This document shows positions 9,127-17,314 of a DNA stretch of 39,540 nt, piece by piece. Position 1 is the stretch's first letter, and the number at the start of each line of letters is the position of its first letter. The DNA is taken from NCBI GenBank assembly GCA_018066285.1, contig JAGHRS010000064.1, positions 1 to 39,540 of the forward strand, written 5' to 3'. The notes below the pieces were generated by a model. That model searched no databases. It worked only from the letters and a program-made list of their open reading frames with translations, and was not told the origin of the DNA. Made by a program: the position numbers and the translations under genes. The DNA comes from Candidatus Treponema caballi. GTDB taxonomy: Bacteria > Spirochaetota > Spirochaetia > Treponematales > Treponemataceae.

Positions 9127-9221
9127 GCCGTACAGGGATGTACGGCGAACGCAAAGAGTTTTGTACGCTGCGAAGCGGCGGACGAAACTCGGTAAGGTAG
9201 CCAGCATGGACGCTGGCTACC
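9127..9221 (+). other. Multi-hairpin 3' region after pfp
   Basis: Three stems follow one another between the pfp stop and its terminator. The first is GCCGTAC/GTACGGC (9127-9146). The second is a 9-bp stem with one G-U pair, arms at 9156-9164 and 9182-9190. The third is the perfect 10-bp stem GGTAGCCAGC/GCTGGCTACC (9196-9221). There is no open reading frame of note. It could be a structured 3' untranslated region, a small RNA or a repeat element. Confidence 0.5.
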
Positions 9222-9258
9222 GACGAGCATAACTAATAGCTTAAGCTGAAGGCAAAAG

Positions 9259-9293
9259 AAAAGCGGCATCTCAAACGGGATACCGCTTTTTTT
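9259..9293 (+). terminator. Intrinsic terminator of pfp
   Basis: AAAAGCGGCATC pairs with GATACCGCTTTT (one mismatch) around an 8-nt loop and runs into TTTTTTT. The A-rich 5' arm means it may also work for the minus strand. Confidence 0.85.
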
Positions 9294-9326
9294 ATGTCCT
9301 GTCGTCGTACAAAGTGCCGGTCGCGC

Positions 9327-9686
9327 TTACTTCCAGCTTTCCCACACTTTCTGCTGCATGCCGCAGGTCGCCGCTGTCTTTCCGTTGCGGCAGACGGGTT
9401 GCTTCATGAGTGACTTCTGGTTTTCAAAAAGCTTGTCAGCCTTATCTTCGTCATCAAGATACGCGATAGCCGCATAGTCCTTTGACTTTGTGTCTATGAG
9501 CGCATCGACTGCATCAGAACGGCTGCCAGCCTGCTTTGCAAGCGCATCGAGCACGCTGTCAAACTCACCGCGCGACATTTCCTTTTCTTTCAAGTCAATA
9601 AACTGAAACGGGATGCGGCGTTCCTGAAACCAGCGCTGGGCTGATTTAACGTCGAACGATTTATTTGTACCGAAAATCTGAATCAT
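9327..9686 (-). CDS. ArsC/Spx-fold (arsenate reductase-like) protein lacking the usual cysteine
   Basis: This 119-residue protein belongs to the ArsC/Spx/YffB thioredoxin-like family: MIQIFGTNKSFDVKSAQRWF at the start, FIDLKEKEMSRGEFDSVL in the middle, and CRNGKTAATCGMQQKVWESW at the end. In ArsC and Spx the first loop carries the active-site cysteine, but here the loop reads GTNKSFD with no cysteine. The glutaredoxin-dependent reductase chemistry is therefore unlikely in its usual form. The ATG at 9686 was preferred because AGGAG sits 6 nt upstream; the adjacent ATG at 9689 would leave only 3 nt. It is divergent from the GELHG gene. Confidence 0.82.
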   Translation of the reverse strand: MIQIFGTNKSFDVKSAQRWFQERRIPFQFIDLKEKEMSRGEFDSVLDALAKQAGSRSDAVDALIDTKSKDYAAIAYLDDEDKADKLFENQKSLMKQPVCRNGKTAATCGMQQKVWESWK

Positions 9687-9756
9687 CATGTTCTCCTGGA
9701 AAGTTTTCTCGTTTTCAGTATAATGCGAAAGATACTTTTTTAAAAGGAGAGAGAGC

Positions 9757-10329
9757 ATGGAAAAGCAGACAGGGCGCCGCCTGTACCTTTTTGGCGAACT
9801 GCACGGTGAAAAGCCGATGTACGAAGCGGATGATGCAATCCTGCTTGAGCTCTACAAAGACTGGGAAGGGACTGAAGGCCACTCGGAAGCTAATCTCGCA
9901 TTTCACAGGGAAATCAAGCGAACGTGTCCGGAGACTGTCTTTCACGGAACGGATGTGAGCCATCAGCACAAGAAAAACGGACTCCGCTATCTGAAGCTGC
10001 TCGAAAAAGGCGGGCTCTCTGACTCAGCAGAGTATCGGCTCACTCTGGAAAACGCAGCGCAGGCAGACGCGTTCTACCGGATTAATCCAGACACTGATGA
10101 TGTCGACTGGGCTGTCCGCGAAAACTTCATGGCGGAAAATTTCATCCGGGAACTGGATGCGCTTCCGACAGACACGCAGATTATGGGCATTTACGGACGC
10201 GACCATCTCGTTTTTGCCAAAGATACGTCAGAAAGCGTTCCGTCGCTCATCAGGCAGCTTGAAGTACGGTATGGACGTATTTTCAGCGTTACCGACCTGT
10301 CAGTAATGCATGGTTCAGGTGTTGTATAA
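9757..10329 (+). CDS. GELHG-motif protein, cytoplasmic, internally shortened paralogue
   Basis: The 190-residue product is clearly homologous to the next gene; shared blocks include ETVFHGTDV, FIRELD and MGIYG. The motifs FGELHGE near the N-terminus, HGTDV and YGRDHLVF resemble the histidine/glutamate pattern of the EreA/ChaN/Tiki-type superfamily, but that link is my inference. Compared with its neighbour it has no signal peptide. It also lacks about 36 residues between GELHGE and ILLELYKDW, a stretch that in the neighbour includes LFIENS. AAGGAGAG precedes the ATG, and a TATAAT (9719-9724) lies upstream. The function is unknown. Confidence 0.75.
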   Translation: MEKQTGRRLYLFGELHGEKPMYEADDAILLELYKDWEGTEGHSEANLAFHREIKRTCPETVFHGTDVSHQHKKNGLRYLKLLEKGGLSDSAEYRLTLENAAQADAFYRINPDTDDVDWAVRENFMAENFIRELDALPTDTQIMGIYGRDHLVFAKDTSESVPSLIRQLEVRYGRIFSVTDLSVMHGSGVV

Positions 10330-10364
10330 TAAGAGACAGAAATCATTTTTTTAGGAGAGAGAAC

Positions 10365-11411
10365 TTGAAAAAGCAAATCACAAAACTCACAAGAATCATC
10401 ATCAGCATTCTGCTGGCTGCAACTCTACTCTCAGGATGCAGAACACGGAAAGGTGCCCACGCTTTCCTGTACGGGGAATCACACGGTGAGCAGGTAATCG
10501 TAGAGCATGAGGTTGCAGAATGGCAGCGCTTCTACAGTGAAGAAGGACTGCGTCATCTATTCATTGAAAACTCATATGCAGCAGCCGCTTACCTGAACCA
10601 GTGGATGCACGAAGACAATGATGACATTCTGCTCCAGTTGTATGATGACTGGGCCGGGACTGCCTGCCATGCAGAATCGACACTCTATTTCTTCAGGACA
10701 ATCAAGGAAACATGTCCTGAAACTGTTTTTCACGGAACGGATGTAGGCCATCAGTTTGCCTCTAACGGCACACGCTATCTGGCAGATCTCGAAGCGCAGG
10801 GATTAAAAAATACTGAGGCATACAGACTCACTGAAGAAAACAACAGGCAGGCAATGGAATATTATGAAACGGGAAGAGATGCCCTCCGTGAAAACTACAT
10901 GGTACAGAACTTCATCCGTGAACTTGATTCTCTCCCACCAGATACAAAGATCATGGGCATTTACGGAAGCGCACATGTCTGCTACGCAATGGATATGTCA
11001 GGAACCGTTCCTTCCATGATACGACAGCTGATTAACAACTATGGCAGAATCTTCACCATAACCGACCTGTCATCAATGAGACTGGAAATGGAACCTGTTT
11101 CTGTTGAAGAATTAAACATCAATGGCAAGATATACACGGCAAGCTGTTTTGGAGACCAGGATCTGACAGGTTTTCAGGATTATAAGTCACGCACCTTCTG
11201 GCGTCTTGGAAATGCCTTTGCAGACTTCAGTACATACCAGAAAACAGGAAACTATCTGCCACAGGCAAACTACCCGGTCTTACTGTATTCAGGAGATGTC
11301 TGGATGATTGAATACACAATGATTGATGGTACACAGTTCATCAATTATATGGTCAATTTCGGAGACAAGGACAACGCCGGATATGTAACGTATGAAGTCA
11401 AAGTTAACTGA
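10365..11411 (+). CDS. GESHG-motif lipoprotein, full-length paralogue
   Basis: This 348-residue protein starts at TTG, with AGGAGAGA 4 nt upstream. It has a lipoprotein signal peptide with lipobox LLSGC (cysteine 25). The N-terminal domain (about 33-235) is homologous to the preceding protein and carries YGESHGE, FIENSY, HGTDVGHQ and YGSAHV. The C-terminal part (about 240-348) has no counterpart in the shorter copy. The histidine/glutamate motifs suggest a Tiki/ChaN/EreA-like hydrolase or metal-binding protein at the cell envelope, but the assignment is tentative. A TATAAT overlaps the stop codon of the upstream gene, so the two may be transcribed separately. Confidence 0.75.
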   Translation: MKKQITKLTRIIISILLAATLLSGCRTRKGAHAFLYGESHGEQVIVEHEVAEWQRFYSEEGLRHLFIENSYAAAAYLNQWMHEDNDDILLQLYDDWAGTACHAESTLYFFRTIKETCPETVFHGTDVGHQFASNGTRYLADLEAQGLKNTEAYRLTEENNRQAMEYYETGRDALRENYMVQNFIRELDSLPPDTKIMGIYGSAHVCYAMDMSGTVPSMIRQLINNYGRIFTITDLSSMRLEMEPVSVEELNINGKIYTASCFGDQDLTGFQDYKSRTFWRLGNAFADFSTYQKTGNYLPQANYPVLLYSGDVWMIEYTMIDGTQFINYMVNFGDKDNAGYVTYEVKVN

Positions 11412-11765
11412 TTACAGCTGGCTGATTAAAGCGGCTATTGTTTCGTATTCGTTGCAGAGGGCTGTGTAGTTTTCTGCGGCGGCATCCATATCCTGGGCGG
11501 GGCCATTACGGAAGGCTTCGGTAAGCGAAGAAGTCAGAGCTTCAAAACGGCTCAGGCTCAGGTTCTGTGCAATGCCTTTCAGACGGTGACTGTAAGAGAA
11601 AATCTCTGCAGAAGACTTCTTCTCCCAAGCTTCTTTCAACGCTTCCATATCACCCGTTTCAAGCATTTTCTTAAGGAAACGCCTGATGCGGTCTTCGTTG
11701 GCAAGACGCGCCAGAATCTCGGTATATTCACCGTCTATTGCACTGTAAAAATCCTGAATTGTCAT
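11412..11765 (-). CDS. Histidine phosphotransfer (Hpt) domain protein
   Basis: This 117-residue protein is a stand-alone Hpt module, which carries phosphate between receiver domains in a phosphorelay. The phosphorylated histidine is H60 in SYSHRLKGIAQNL, with the basic and glycine residues expected after it. The protein is predicted to be all-helical. It lies 26 nt downstream of the HD-GYP response regulator and very likely shares its transcript; AAGGAGACAG precedes the ATG. Its obvious partners are the hybrid kinase and the regulator beside it. Its stop codon abuts the stop of the convergent lipoprotein gene. Confidence 0.93.
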   Translation of the reverse strand: MTIQDFYSAIDGEYTEILARLANEDRIRRFLKKMLETGDMEALKEAWEKKSSAEIFSYSHRLKGIAQNLSLSRFEALTSSLTEAFRNGPAQDMDAAAENYTALCNEYETIAALISQL

Positions 11766-11791
11766 TCTCTGTCTCCTTCCTGAAAAACGAC

Positions 11792-12898
11792 TTACGCGCT
11801 TCTCTTTCCCAACTCTGCGCGCTGCTTTTCACTGGCTTTCACCAGTTCTGGAAGCGAAACAGCTATTTCACTCACTATTTCCATAAGAAGAGGATTAAAA
11901 CTGCCACATTCTCCATTCAGAATCATTTTTATGGCTTCTTCATGAGCAACAGCATCTTTATAACAGCGGACACTGGTAAGTGCATCATATACATCCGCAA
12001 TGGCAACAACCTGTGCGGCGATTGGAATCTCCTCACCTTTCAGACCATCAGGATATCCCTTTCCATCGTAACGCTCGTGGTGCCATCTGCAGATTTCATA
12101 CGCTGTCTTTACAATGGCTTCATCCTTGAACTGAGTGCACGCATCAATCATTTCAGCACCATCAAGCGTGTGTTTCTTCATTATGGCAAACTCTTCCGGA
12201 GTCAACCGTCCAGGCTTATTCAGAATGTCATGAGGAACGGAAATCTTGCCCGCATCATGAAGGACAGACGCCCGTGTTATTGTCTTAATGTCAGAATCGC
12301 TGAGCTCATATCTGTCCGTTTTCTTTACAAGGTGCTCAAGCAGAATCTCTGTAAGGATGCCGACGTTTTCAATATGCGCGCCGCTTTCCTTATTACGGAA
12401 CTCAACAATATGTCCAAGAATTGAAAGCAGCATGGTATTTGACCGTTCATTCTCGTACAGCTGGTCAACCACCATCTGGGAAAGGCGTCGCTGATTGGAA
12501 TACACGGCAATAGTCGTGCGGACACGGCGCTGGACGATTTCCACATCGAAAGGACGGCTGATGAAATCAATGGCGCCAAGGCTGTAGGCGCGTTTTATGC
12601 AGTCTATGTTCTCTTCTGCGCTGATAATGATGACGGGAAGGTATGAAAGCCAGCCTTTTTCCTTCATGTGGTTAAGGACGTCATAACCGCTTACGCTGCC
12701 CATGTTCAGATCAAGAAGAACACAGGAGTAGTCATCATGCTTCTCTTCAAGAATGGCTAAAACTTCTTCTCCGCATGCAGCCTGACTGACAGCATAGTCT
12801 TCCTCCAGCATATCTGCCAGCAAATCACGGTTTATTTCTGAGTCATCAACAATGAGTACACTTTCCTGTTTATTTGCCTTTGAAGGAGCTTCGTCCAC
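11792..12898 (-). CDS. Response regulator with HD-GYP output (cyclic-di-GMP phosphodiesterase)
   Basis: This 368-residue protein resembles RpfG. The N-terminal receiver (about 12-130) has the acidic pocket VDDSEIN and the phosphoacceptor D63 in LLDLNM. The HD-GYP domain (about 150-345) has HDAGKISVPHDIL and HHERYDGKGYPDGL, so the metal ligands and the GYP signature are intact. HD-GYP enzymes degrade cyclic-di-GMP. Translation starts at GTG, with GGAGG 7 nt upstream. It is followed by the Hpt gene and is divergent from the hybrid kinase, so phosphate probably flows kinase, Hpt, then this regulator. Confidence 0.95.
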   Translation of the reverse strand: MDEAPSKANKQESVLIVDDSEINRDLLADMLEEDYAVSQAACGEEVLAILEEKHDDYSCVLLDLNMGSVSGYDVLNHMKEKGWLSYLPVIIISAEENIDCIKRAYSLGAIDFISRPFDVEIVQRRVRTTIAVYSNQRRLSQMVVDQLYENERSNTMLLSILGHIVEFRNKESGAHIENVGILTEILLEHLVKKTDRYELSDSDIKTITRASVLHDAGKISVPHDILNKPGRLTPEEFAIMKKHTLDGAEMIDACTQFKDEAIVKTAYEICRWHHERYDGKGYPDGLKGEEIPIAAQVVAIADVYDALTSVRCYKDAVAHEEAIKMILNGECGSFNPLLMEIVSEIAVSLPELVKASEKQRAELGKRSA

Positions 12899-13018
12899 TT
12901 TTTATCCTCCAATATTACCCCTCACCATGAGTGTATAGCAAAAACTGGAAAAGCAACGAGCAAAATAATAATCAAACTTATAAAATATTACAAAAAAAAA
13001 GCATAACCGTCCGTTTGT

Positions 13019-13047
13019 TTGCTTAACGGAAAATCATAAGATACACT
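13019..13047 (+). promoter_or_regulatory. Promoter of the hybrid histidine kinase
   Basis: TTGCTT (13019-13024), a 17-nt spacer and TACACT (13042-13047) precede a GAGGAG ribosome binding site and the ATG at 13075. Confidence 0.5.
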
Positions 13048-13074
13048 ATACCCTGAGGAGATATTGAGTTTCGC

Positions 13075-15369
13075 ATGAATATCGGTATTCTTTATACGTG
13101 TGTTGCTTACGTCAGCTGTATTGTCGTCATCATTGTCAGAAACCGAGTCACCGTCCTTTCAGGAAGCGCCCAGTTTCAGAAGCCGTTTTCCAAGCTTCTG
13201 GTTTTCTTCATGCTTTTCACGGCAGTGGATGGCACCTGGGGCATCTTCTTTTCAAAAGCAATAAAGAGCTTTTTCTTCCTGAATCTTTTCACATACGCCT
13301 TTCATCTGCTGGCAGCCTTGAGCGCTTTCATGTGGTCAGGCTACATGCGCGATTTTCTGAAAGCACCCGATGCAACAAAGAAAGCCATTAATACCGTCCG
13401 AAGCATTATTCTGTTCATCCAGCTGGTTCTTCTGGGCTCAAACCTTGTAGCCCACTATGCATTCAACATCACGCCGGAATGCGACTATCTGCCGACTCCG
13501 CTGCGGGATATGACGTTTTACATCCAGTTCAGCTACTATCTGATCATCATGTTCTTTTCCATCACATCGCTTATCCGGAAAAGCAACACATCAGAAAAGC
13601 AGGACAGGCTAAAGACTTCCCTCTTTTTCTCAGCCATTCCGCTGCTTTTTGGCATAGGGCAGATGAAGTTTCCGGACGCACCGTTCTATTCAATGGGCTT
13701 CATGCTGACATCAGTTGCCATTTACGGCTTCAACGTCACGGCAGAAAGGGAAAAAGTGCTGGACATACTGCACCGGCAGGAACGCGACAAGTTCGCGAAC
13801 ATTGTAAACGCCTTTTCCACTGATTACGATTCCGTATACTACGGAAACCTGAACAAAGACACTTTTGAAAGTGTCCGTCTTACAGATACCTTCAGGGAAT
13901 CGCATCCGGGGCTGTATGACATCATGCCTTTTTCAGATTTCTCCAGAAAGGCAGAAAAATTCGTTCACCCGGATGATGTTGTATCCGTACACAGAGAACT
14001 GTCACCTGAAAACATCAGGGAAAAACTAGATGAGGACAAATCTTTCTACATCAACTACCGGCAGCTGATTAACGGGACAATCCAGTATTACAGAATAAAG
14101 ATTCTGCGTACCGAAAACTGGGAAACAGACAACGAATTCATGTTCGGTACCAGCAACGTGGATGAACTTATCCGCCAGCAGATGGAGAGGGAAATGGAAC
14201 AGAAGCGCAAGGCAGAAGCAGCCAGTCTCGCGAAATCGACGTTCCTTTTCAACATGAGCCACGACATCCGTACGCCGATGAATGCCATCAAGGGATTTAC
14301 AGAGCTGGCCGAGCGGAACATTGATGACAAGGATAAGGTGACTGAGTACCTGGGAAAAGTCAAAGCTTCAAGCAATCACCTGCTGAGTCTGATAAACGAC
14401 GTACTGGACATGAGCCGTATTGAAAGCGGAAAAGTCATCATCGATGAAGTTCCTGCCAATATCCGGGTGGAAACGGAAAAGCTGCTTTCCATGATGGAAG
14501 TAACCGCAAAAGAAAAGGGAATCTCTCTGGAGTATGACATTTCGGGACTGAAGGATATCTTCATTTACGCTGATACGCTCCACGTCACACAGATTATCCT
14601 GAACGTTCTGTCTAATGCCATCAAATACACAAAGGCAGGAGGTTCTGTCTTCTACTCAATCGACCAGCTTCCGGATTCCACCAAAACAACAGCTTCTTAC
14701 TGCATAACGGTTAAAGACACCGGAATCGGCATGAGTCCCGATTTTCAGGAACATCTTTTTGAAGAATTCGCACGTGAAAGCAATACAACCAAGAGCGGCG
14801 TTGAAGGAACGGGACTTGGCATGTCCATCGTCAAGCATCTTGTGGATATGATGGATGGCCGCATTGACGTTACATCAGAACAGGGAAAAGGAACAACCAT
14901 AAAACTGTACATGAAATTCCGCATAGCAGATACTACGCCGCATGCAGTTGCCGCTGACAGAGATACTGCTGAAAAAAACATACTGCAGGGAAAGCGTCTG
15001 CTGCTTGTTGAGGACAATGAGTTCAACAGGGAAATTGCCCGTGAGATTCTTGAAGACGAAGGAATTACTGTTGAAGAAGCAGAAGACGGCGCCATAGCCA
15101 TTGAAAAGGTTACGTCCCATACACCTGATTATTACGATTTCATCCTCATGGACATTCAGTTGCCTAATGTGGATGGCTACGAAGCGACAAGAACAATCCG
15201 CAGCTTGAAAAATGCAGATTACAGTTCACTGCCCATAATCGCAACAACAGCAAATGCTTTTGAAGAGGATGTGAAGAACGCCCTTGATGCCGGCATGAAC
15301 GGTCACCTTTCAAAGCCTATTGAAATCCCGAAACTTATAGACTGCCTGAAACAGAACCTTCAGAAGTAA
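13075..15369 (+). CDS. Membrane hybrid histidine kinase
   Basis: This 764-residue sensor has an N-terminal membrane domain with about seven segments (roughly residues 1-220). A PAS-like region follows at about 240-360. The HisKA domain has phosphoacceptor H396 in FNMSHDIRTPMNAIKGF. The ATPase domain carries ILNVLSNAIKYTKAGG, VKDTGIGMS and GTGLGMSIVKHLV. A C-terminal receiver has D693 in FILMDIQLPNVDGY and LSKPIEIPKL at its end. It would sense an unknown cue at the membrane and pass phosphate from its own receiver to an Hpt protein. That protein is present as a separate gene on the other side of the divergent promoter. The stop is 1 nt from the stop of the convergent gene. Confidence 0.96.
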   Translation: MNIGILYTCVAYVSCIVVIIVRNRVTVLSGSAQFQKPFSKLLVFFMLFTAVDGTWGIFFSKAIKSFFFLNLFTYAFHLLAALSAFMWSGYMRDFLKAPDATKKAINTVRSIILFIQLVLLGSNLVAHYAFNITPECDYLPTPLRDMTFYIQFSYYLIIMFFSITSLIRKSNTSEKQDRLKTSLFFSAIPLLFGIGQMKFPDAPFYSMGFMLTSVAIYGFNVTAEREKVLDILHRQERDKFANIVNAFSTDYDSVYYGNLNKDTFESVRLTDTFRESHPGLYDIMPFSDFSRKAEKFVHPDDVVSVHRELSPENIREKLDEDKSFYINYRQLINGTIQYYRIKILRTENWETDNEFMFGTSNVDELIRQQMEREMEQKRKAEAASLAKSTFLFNMSHDIRTPMNAIKGFTELAERNIDDKDKVTEYLGKVKASSNHLLSLINDVLDMSRIESGKVIIDEVPANIRVETEKLLSMMEVTAKEKGISLEYDISGLKDIFIYADTLHVTQIILNVLSNAIKYTKAGGSVFYSIDQLPDSTKTTASYCITVKDTGIGMSPDFQEHLFEEFARESNTTKSGVEGTGLGMSIVKHLVDMMDGRIDVTSEQGKGTTIKLYMKFRIADTTPHAVAADRDTAEKNILQGKRLLLVEDNEFNREIAREILEDEGITVEEAEDGAIAIEKVTSHTPDYYDFILMDIQLPNVDGYEATRTIRSLKNADYSSLPIIATTANAFEEDVKNALDAGMNGHLSKPIEIPKLIDCLKQNLQK

Positions 15370-15370
15370 G

Positions 15371-16378
15371 TCAGCTTTTCCAGACAATGAGCGGGATCTT
15401 CATCTCAGCTTCAGTCATGCCGGCGTGCTGGCTCTTAAACGTACGCATACATAAAGTCCTGGACGGATACAGAGTCTTTTCTCCGACTGCCGCGGCAATG
15501 TAGTCGCCGATACCAGTCAGGTTCGCGTTCGGTTCGCCCGGCCCGAAAAGTTCCTTTTCAAGCGCTTCCTCACGCGTAAAAAGCACGTAATCGCTGCCGA
15601 ACAGCCGTTCGAACTCACTGGCGAACAGCGTTTTGTACTCGTCTTTCACATAAAAGCTGATGCCGCGGTGCTCAAGGCTCGGCGGACGGACCAGCATCTT
15701 CCAGATTTCAGGATAGTCTTCCTCAAGGTTCACGCGCGTCTCATCAGTATGGCCGTGGTCCGGATTCTCCCAGTAGGCGTAGGTGAACGTCCGCGTATCA
15801 AGTGTTGTCTGCCGCTTTATTTCAGCAAACCAGTCGTCAATTCCGGGAAACGGCTTTGGGCCGAATGGGAACACGAGGTCTGCAACGGGAACTACAGAAC
15901 CGTCCCCTGGTTCACGCGCGTTGTTGATGAGCGTGTGAATCGAGTCATAGGGCAGGAATGTGCGCGCCACGTCAAAATCTGCGGCAGGCGTCGTCGTTCC
16001 CTGAAGCGTGTTGAAAAAGCAGGTGACGATCTTGTCTATCTGCTCGAAATAAACGTCCCAGCCAAGCCAGCCGTGCTCAATGGGAGTAAGCCCCGAAAGC
16101 ATGCTCGTCGTGCTCGCAGTCGTCGTCGGCGGAAACACGGATGAGTACCCGGTCAGAAAATGACGGCGGAGGAACGCGTCCGGGCTCAGGTGCTTTTCAA
16201 GGATGTTCACGCCGAGCCCGTCCAGAAGGAGGACGACAACGTGCTTATAGTTGCCCTCAAGCACAGCGTCGGCGGCAGGCAGCGTATTGTGTCTGACAGG
16301 CACACCGAAGTGCTTCAGAATGGAGCATGAGAAGTTCACGATGCTGTTTGTGTAATCAGGAAATACGGGCTTATCCAT
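15371..16378 (-). CDS. Alkaline phosphatase superfamily phosphodiesterase/nucleotide pyrophosphatase
   Basis: The protein (335 residues from the ATG at 16378) belongs to the type I phosphodiesterase/nucleotide pyrophosphatase group. VVLLLDGLGVNIL supplies the first metal-binding aspartate. FPPTTTASTTSMLSG carries the nucleophilic threonine, IEHGWLGW follows, and DHGHTDE provides further metal ligands. An upstream ATG at 16405 would overlap the preceding methyltransferase gene by 19 nt; neither start has a strong ribosome binding site. A 25-nt REP-like element sits inside the gene at 15891-15915 and is read through in frame as EPGDGSVVP. The substrate is unknown. Confidence 0.85.
   Translation of the reverse strand: MDKPVFPDYTNSIVNFSCSILKHFGVPVRHNTLPAADAVLEGNYKHVVVLLLDGLGVNILEKHLSPDAFLRRHFLTGYSSVFPPTTTASTTSMLSGLTPIEHGWLGWDVYFEQIDKIVTCFFNTLQGTTTPAADFDVARTFLPYDSIHTLINNAREPGDGSVVPVADLVFPFGPKPFPGIDDWFAEIKRQTTLDTRTFTYAYWENPDHGHTDETRVNLEEDYPEIWKMLVRPPSLEHRGISFYVKDEYKTLFASEFERLFGSDYVLFTREEALEKELFGPGEPNANLTGIGDYIAAAVGEKTLYPSRTLCMRTFKSQHAGMTEAEMKIPLIVWKS
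15891..15915 (-). repeat. REP-like element inside a coding region
   Basis: The minus strand contains CCAGGGGACGGTTCTGTAGT with GTGAA before it. All 25 nt are identical to 32957-32981, although that copy is intergenic and 17 kb away. Here it is translated as part of the phosphodiesterase. Confidence 0.9.
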
Positions 16379-16386
16379 ACAGTAAC

Positions 16387-17184
16387 TCACACTTTTCTGA
16401 CACACCAGATGACGTCCCTTGCAGAGCCGTCAGCAGGCGTCTTGTGATATCCACTGTACACGTTCACGATTTCATATCCGCAGAGTTCAAGCAGATATGT
16501 CATTTCCTGCCGGTATGTCTGCCGCATCTTAACCGGGCGGATGCGCTCGTCAACAACATTGCCATCATCATCGAGCGTCTCAAACTTCCAGTTGCCGCTC
16601 ATGATCTGCGTGTACGGATTGTACGAAATGGCGTTGTAGATCTTTTCACGCCTGCCGTTTTTGTTCACATATTCAAGGCGGAGCGAATAGTCAGTGTCTT
16701 TGGTGTTCATCTGCTGCGCCTGGAAAAACGGATGCGGATCAAACGTGTTGAACGTGAGCATACCGCCGTCAGCCAGATTCTCACGGATGTTGAGGAGTGC
16801 CGCGCGCTGTAGCTCCGGCGTTGTCAGATGCATGAAGCCGCTTCGGGCAATAATGGCGCACGAATACTTCCGGCTGCTTTTGAAAGAAGTCATATCTGCC
16901 GGAAAGACGTTCAGGTCAAAGCCCTTCGCATGTGCTTTTTCAGAGCAGACGCGGCACATCGCTTCTGAAAGGTCGGTGCCGTCTGCCATAATGCCGTGTT
17001 CAGCCAGGTTAAGGAGAACGGCACCAGTACCGCACGCAATGTCAATGACGCCATCAGTTCCATACTGGCGGGCAAAATCAAGGTAAAAGTCCTGAAAGCC
17101 TTCGTGTGCGTTCTCTGTCTTAGACATCACATCAAGGTACAGGTCGTAGTTTTCTGCAACATCGTCGTAGTCATGCAAGTCCAT
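16387..17184 (-). CDS. Class I SAM-dependent methyltransferase
   Basis: This 265-residue enzyme has the Rossmann-type methyltransferase fold. Motif I is VIDIACGTGAVLLNL, the acidic end of strand 2 is in DGTDLSEAMC, and a post-I region includes FPADMTSF and IARSGFMHLTTPELQRAAL. The C-terminal half is a beta-rich substrate cap (YVNKNGRREKIYNAISYNPY, GNWKFETLDDDGNVVDE) seen in small-molecule methyltransferases. The substrate is unknown. AGGAGG lies 6 nt before the ATG. The leader upstream contains long complementary arms, and its promoter region shares a 25-nt box with the next XRE gene. Confidence 0.9.
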   Translation of the reverse strand: MDLHDYDDVAENYDLYLDVMSKTENAHEGFQDFYLDFARQYGTDGVIDIACGTGAVLLNLAEHGIMADGTDLSEAMCRVCSEKAHAKGFDLNVFPADMTSFKSSRKYSCAIIARSGFMHLTTPELQRAALLNIRENLADGGMLTFNTFDPHPFFQAQQMNTKDTDYSLRLEYVNKNGRREKIYNAISYNPYTQIMSGNWKFETLDDDGNVVDERIRPVKMRQTYRQEMTYLLELCGYEIVNVYSGYHKTPADGSARDVIWCVRKV

Positions 17185-17198
17185 AGTGTCCTCCTGAA

Positions 17199-17262
17199 AA
17201 GCGGGCTTACATTGTGATGCGCCCGCCCAAAAGCAGGCACTGTCTCCGGGATGCGCCCGCTT
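17199..17262 (-). promoter_or_regulatory. Structured 5' leader of the methyltransferase gene
   Basis: On the minus strand AAGCGGGC (17255-17262), near the predicted transcript start, can pair with GCCCGCTT (17199-17206), which ends 3 nt before the AGGAGG site. A second GCGGGCGCATC copy around 17217-17226 could compete for the same arm. This permits two alternative folds next to the ribosome binding site. Confidence 0.4.
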
Positions 17263-17263
17263 C

Positions 17264-17288
17264 TATGATTATAACTATATCAGAGGAT
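17264..17288 (-). promoter_or_regulatory. Shared promoter/operator box, methyltransferase copy
   Basis: The minus strand reads ATCCTCTGATATAGTTATAA followed by TCATA. It matches 18525-18549 at 24 of 25 positions. It contains a perfect -10 hexamer, TATAAT (17268-17273), but no recognisable -35, which fits a regulator-dependent promoter. Confidence 0.6.
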
Positions 17289-17314
17289 GTGCCTCTTTGC
17301 ATTAAAGCGCCAGT

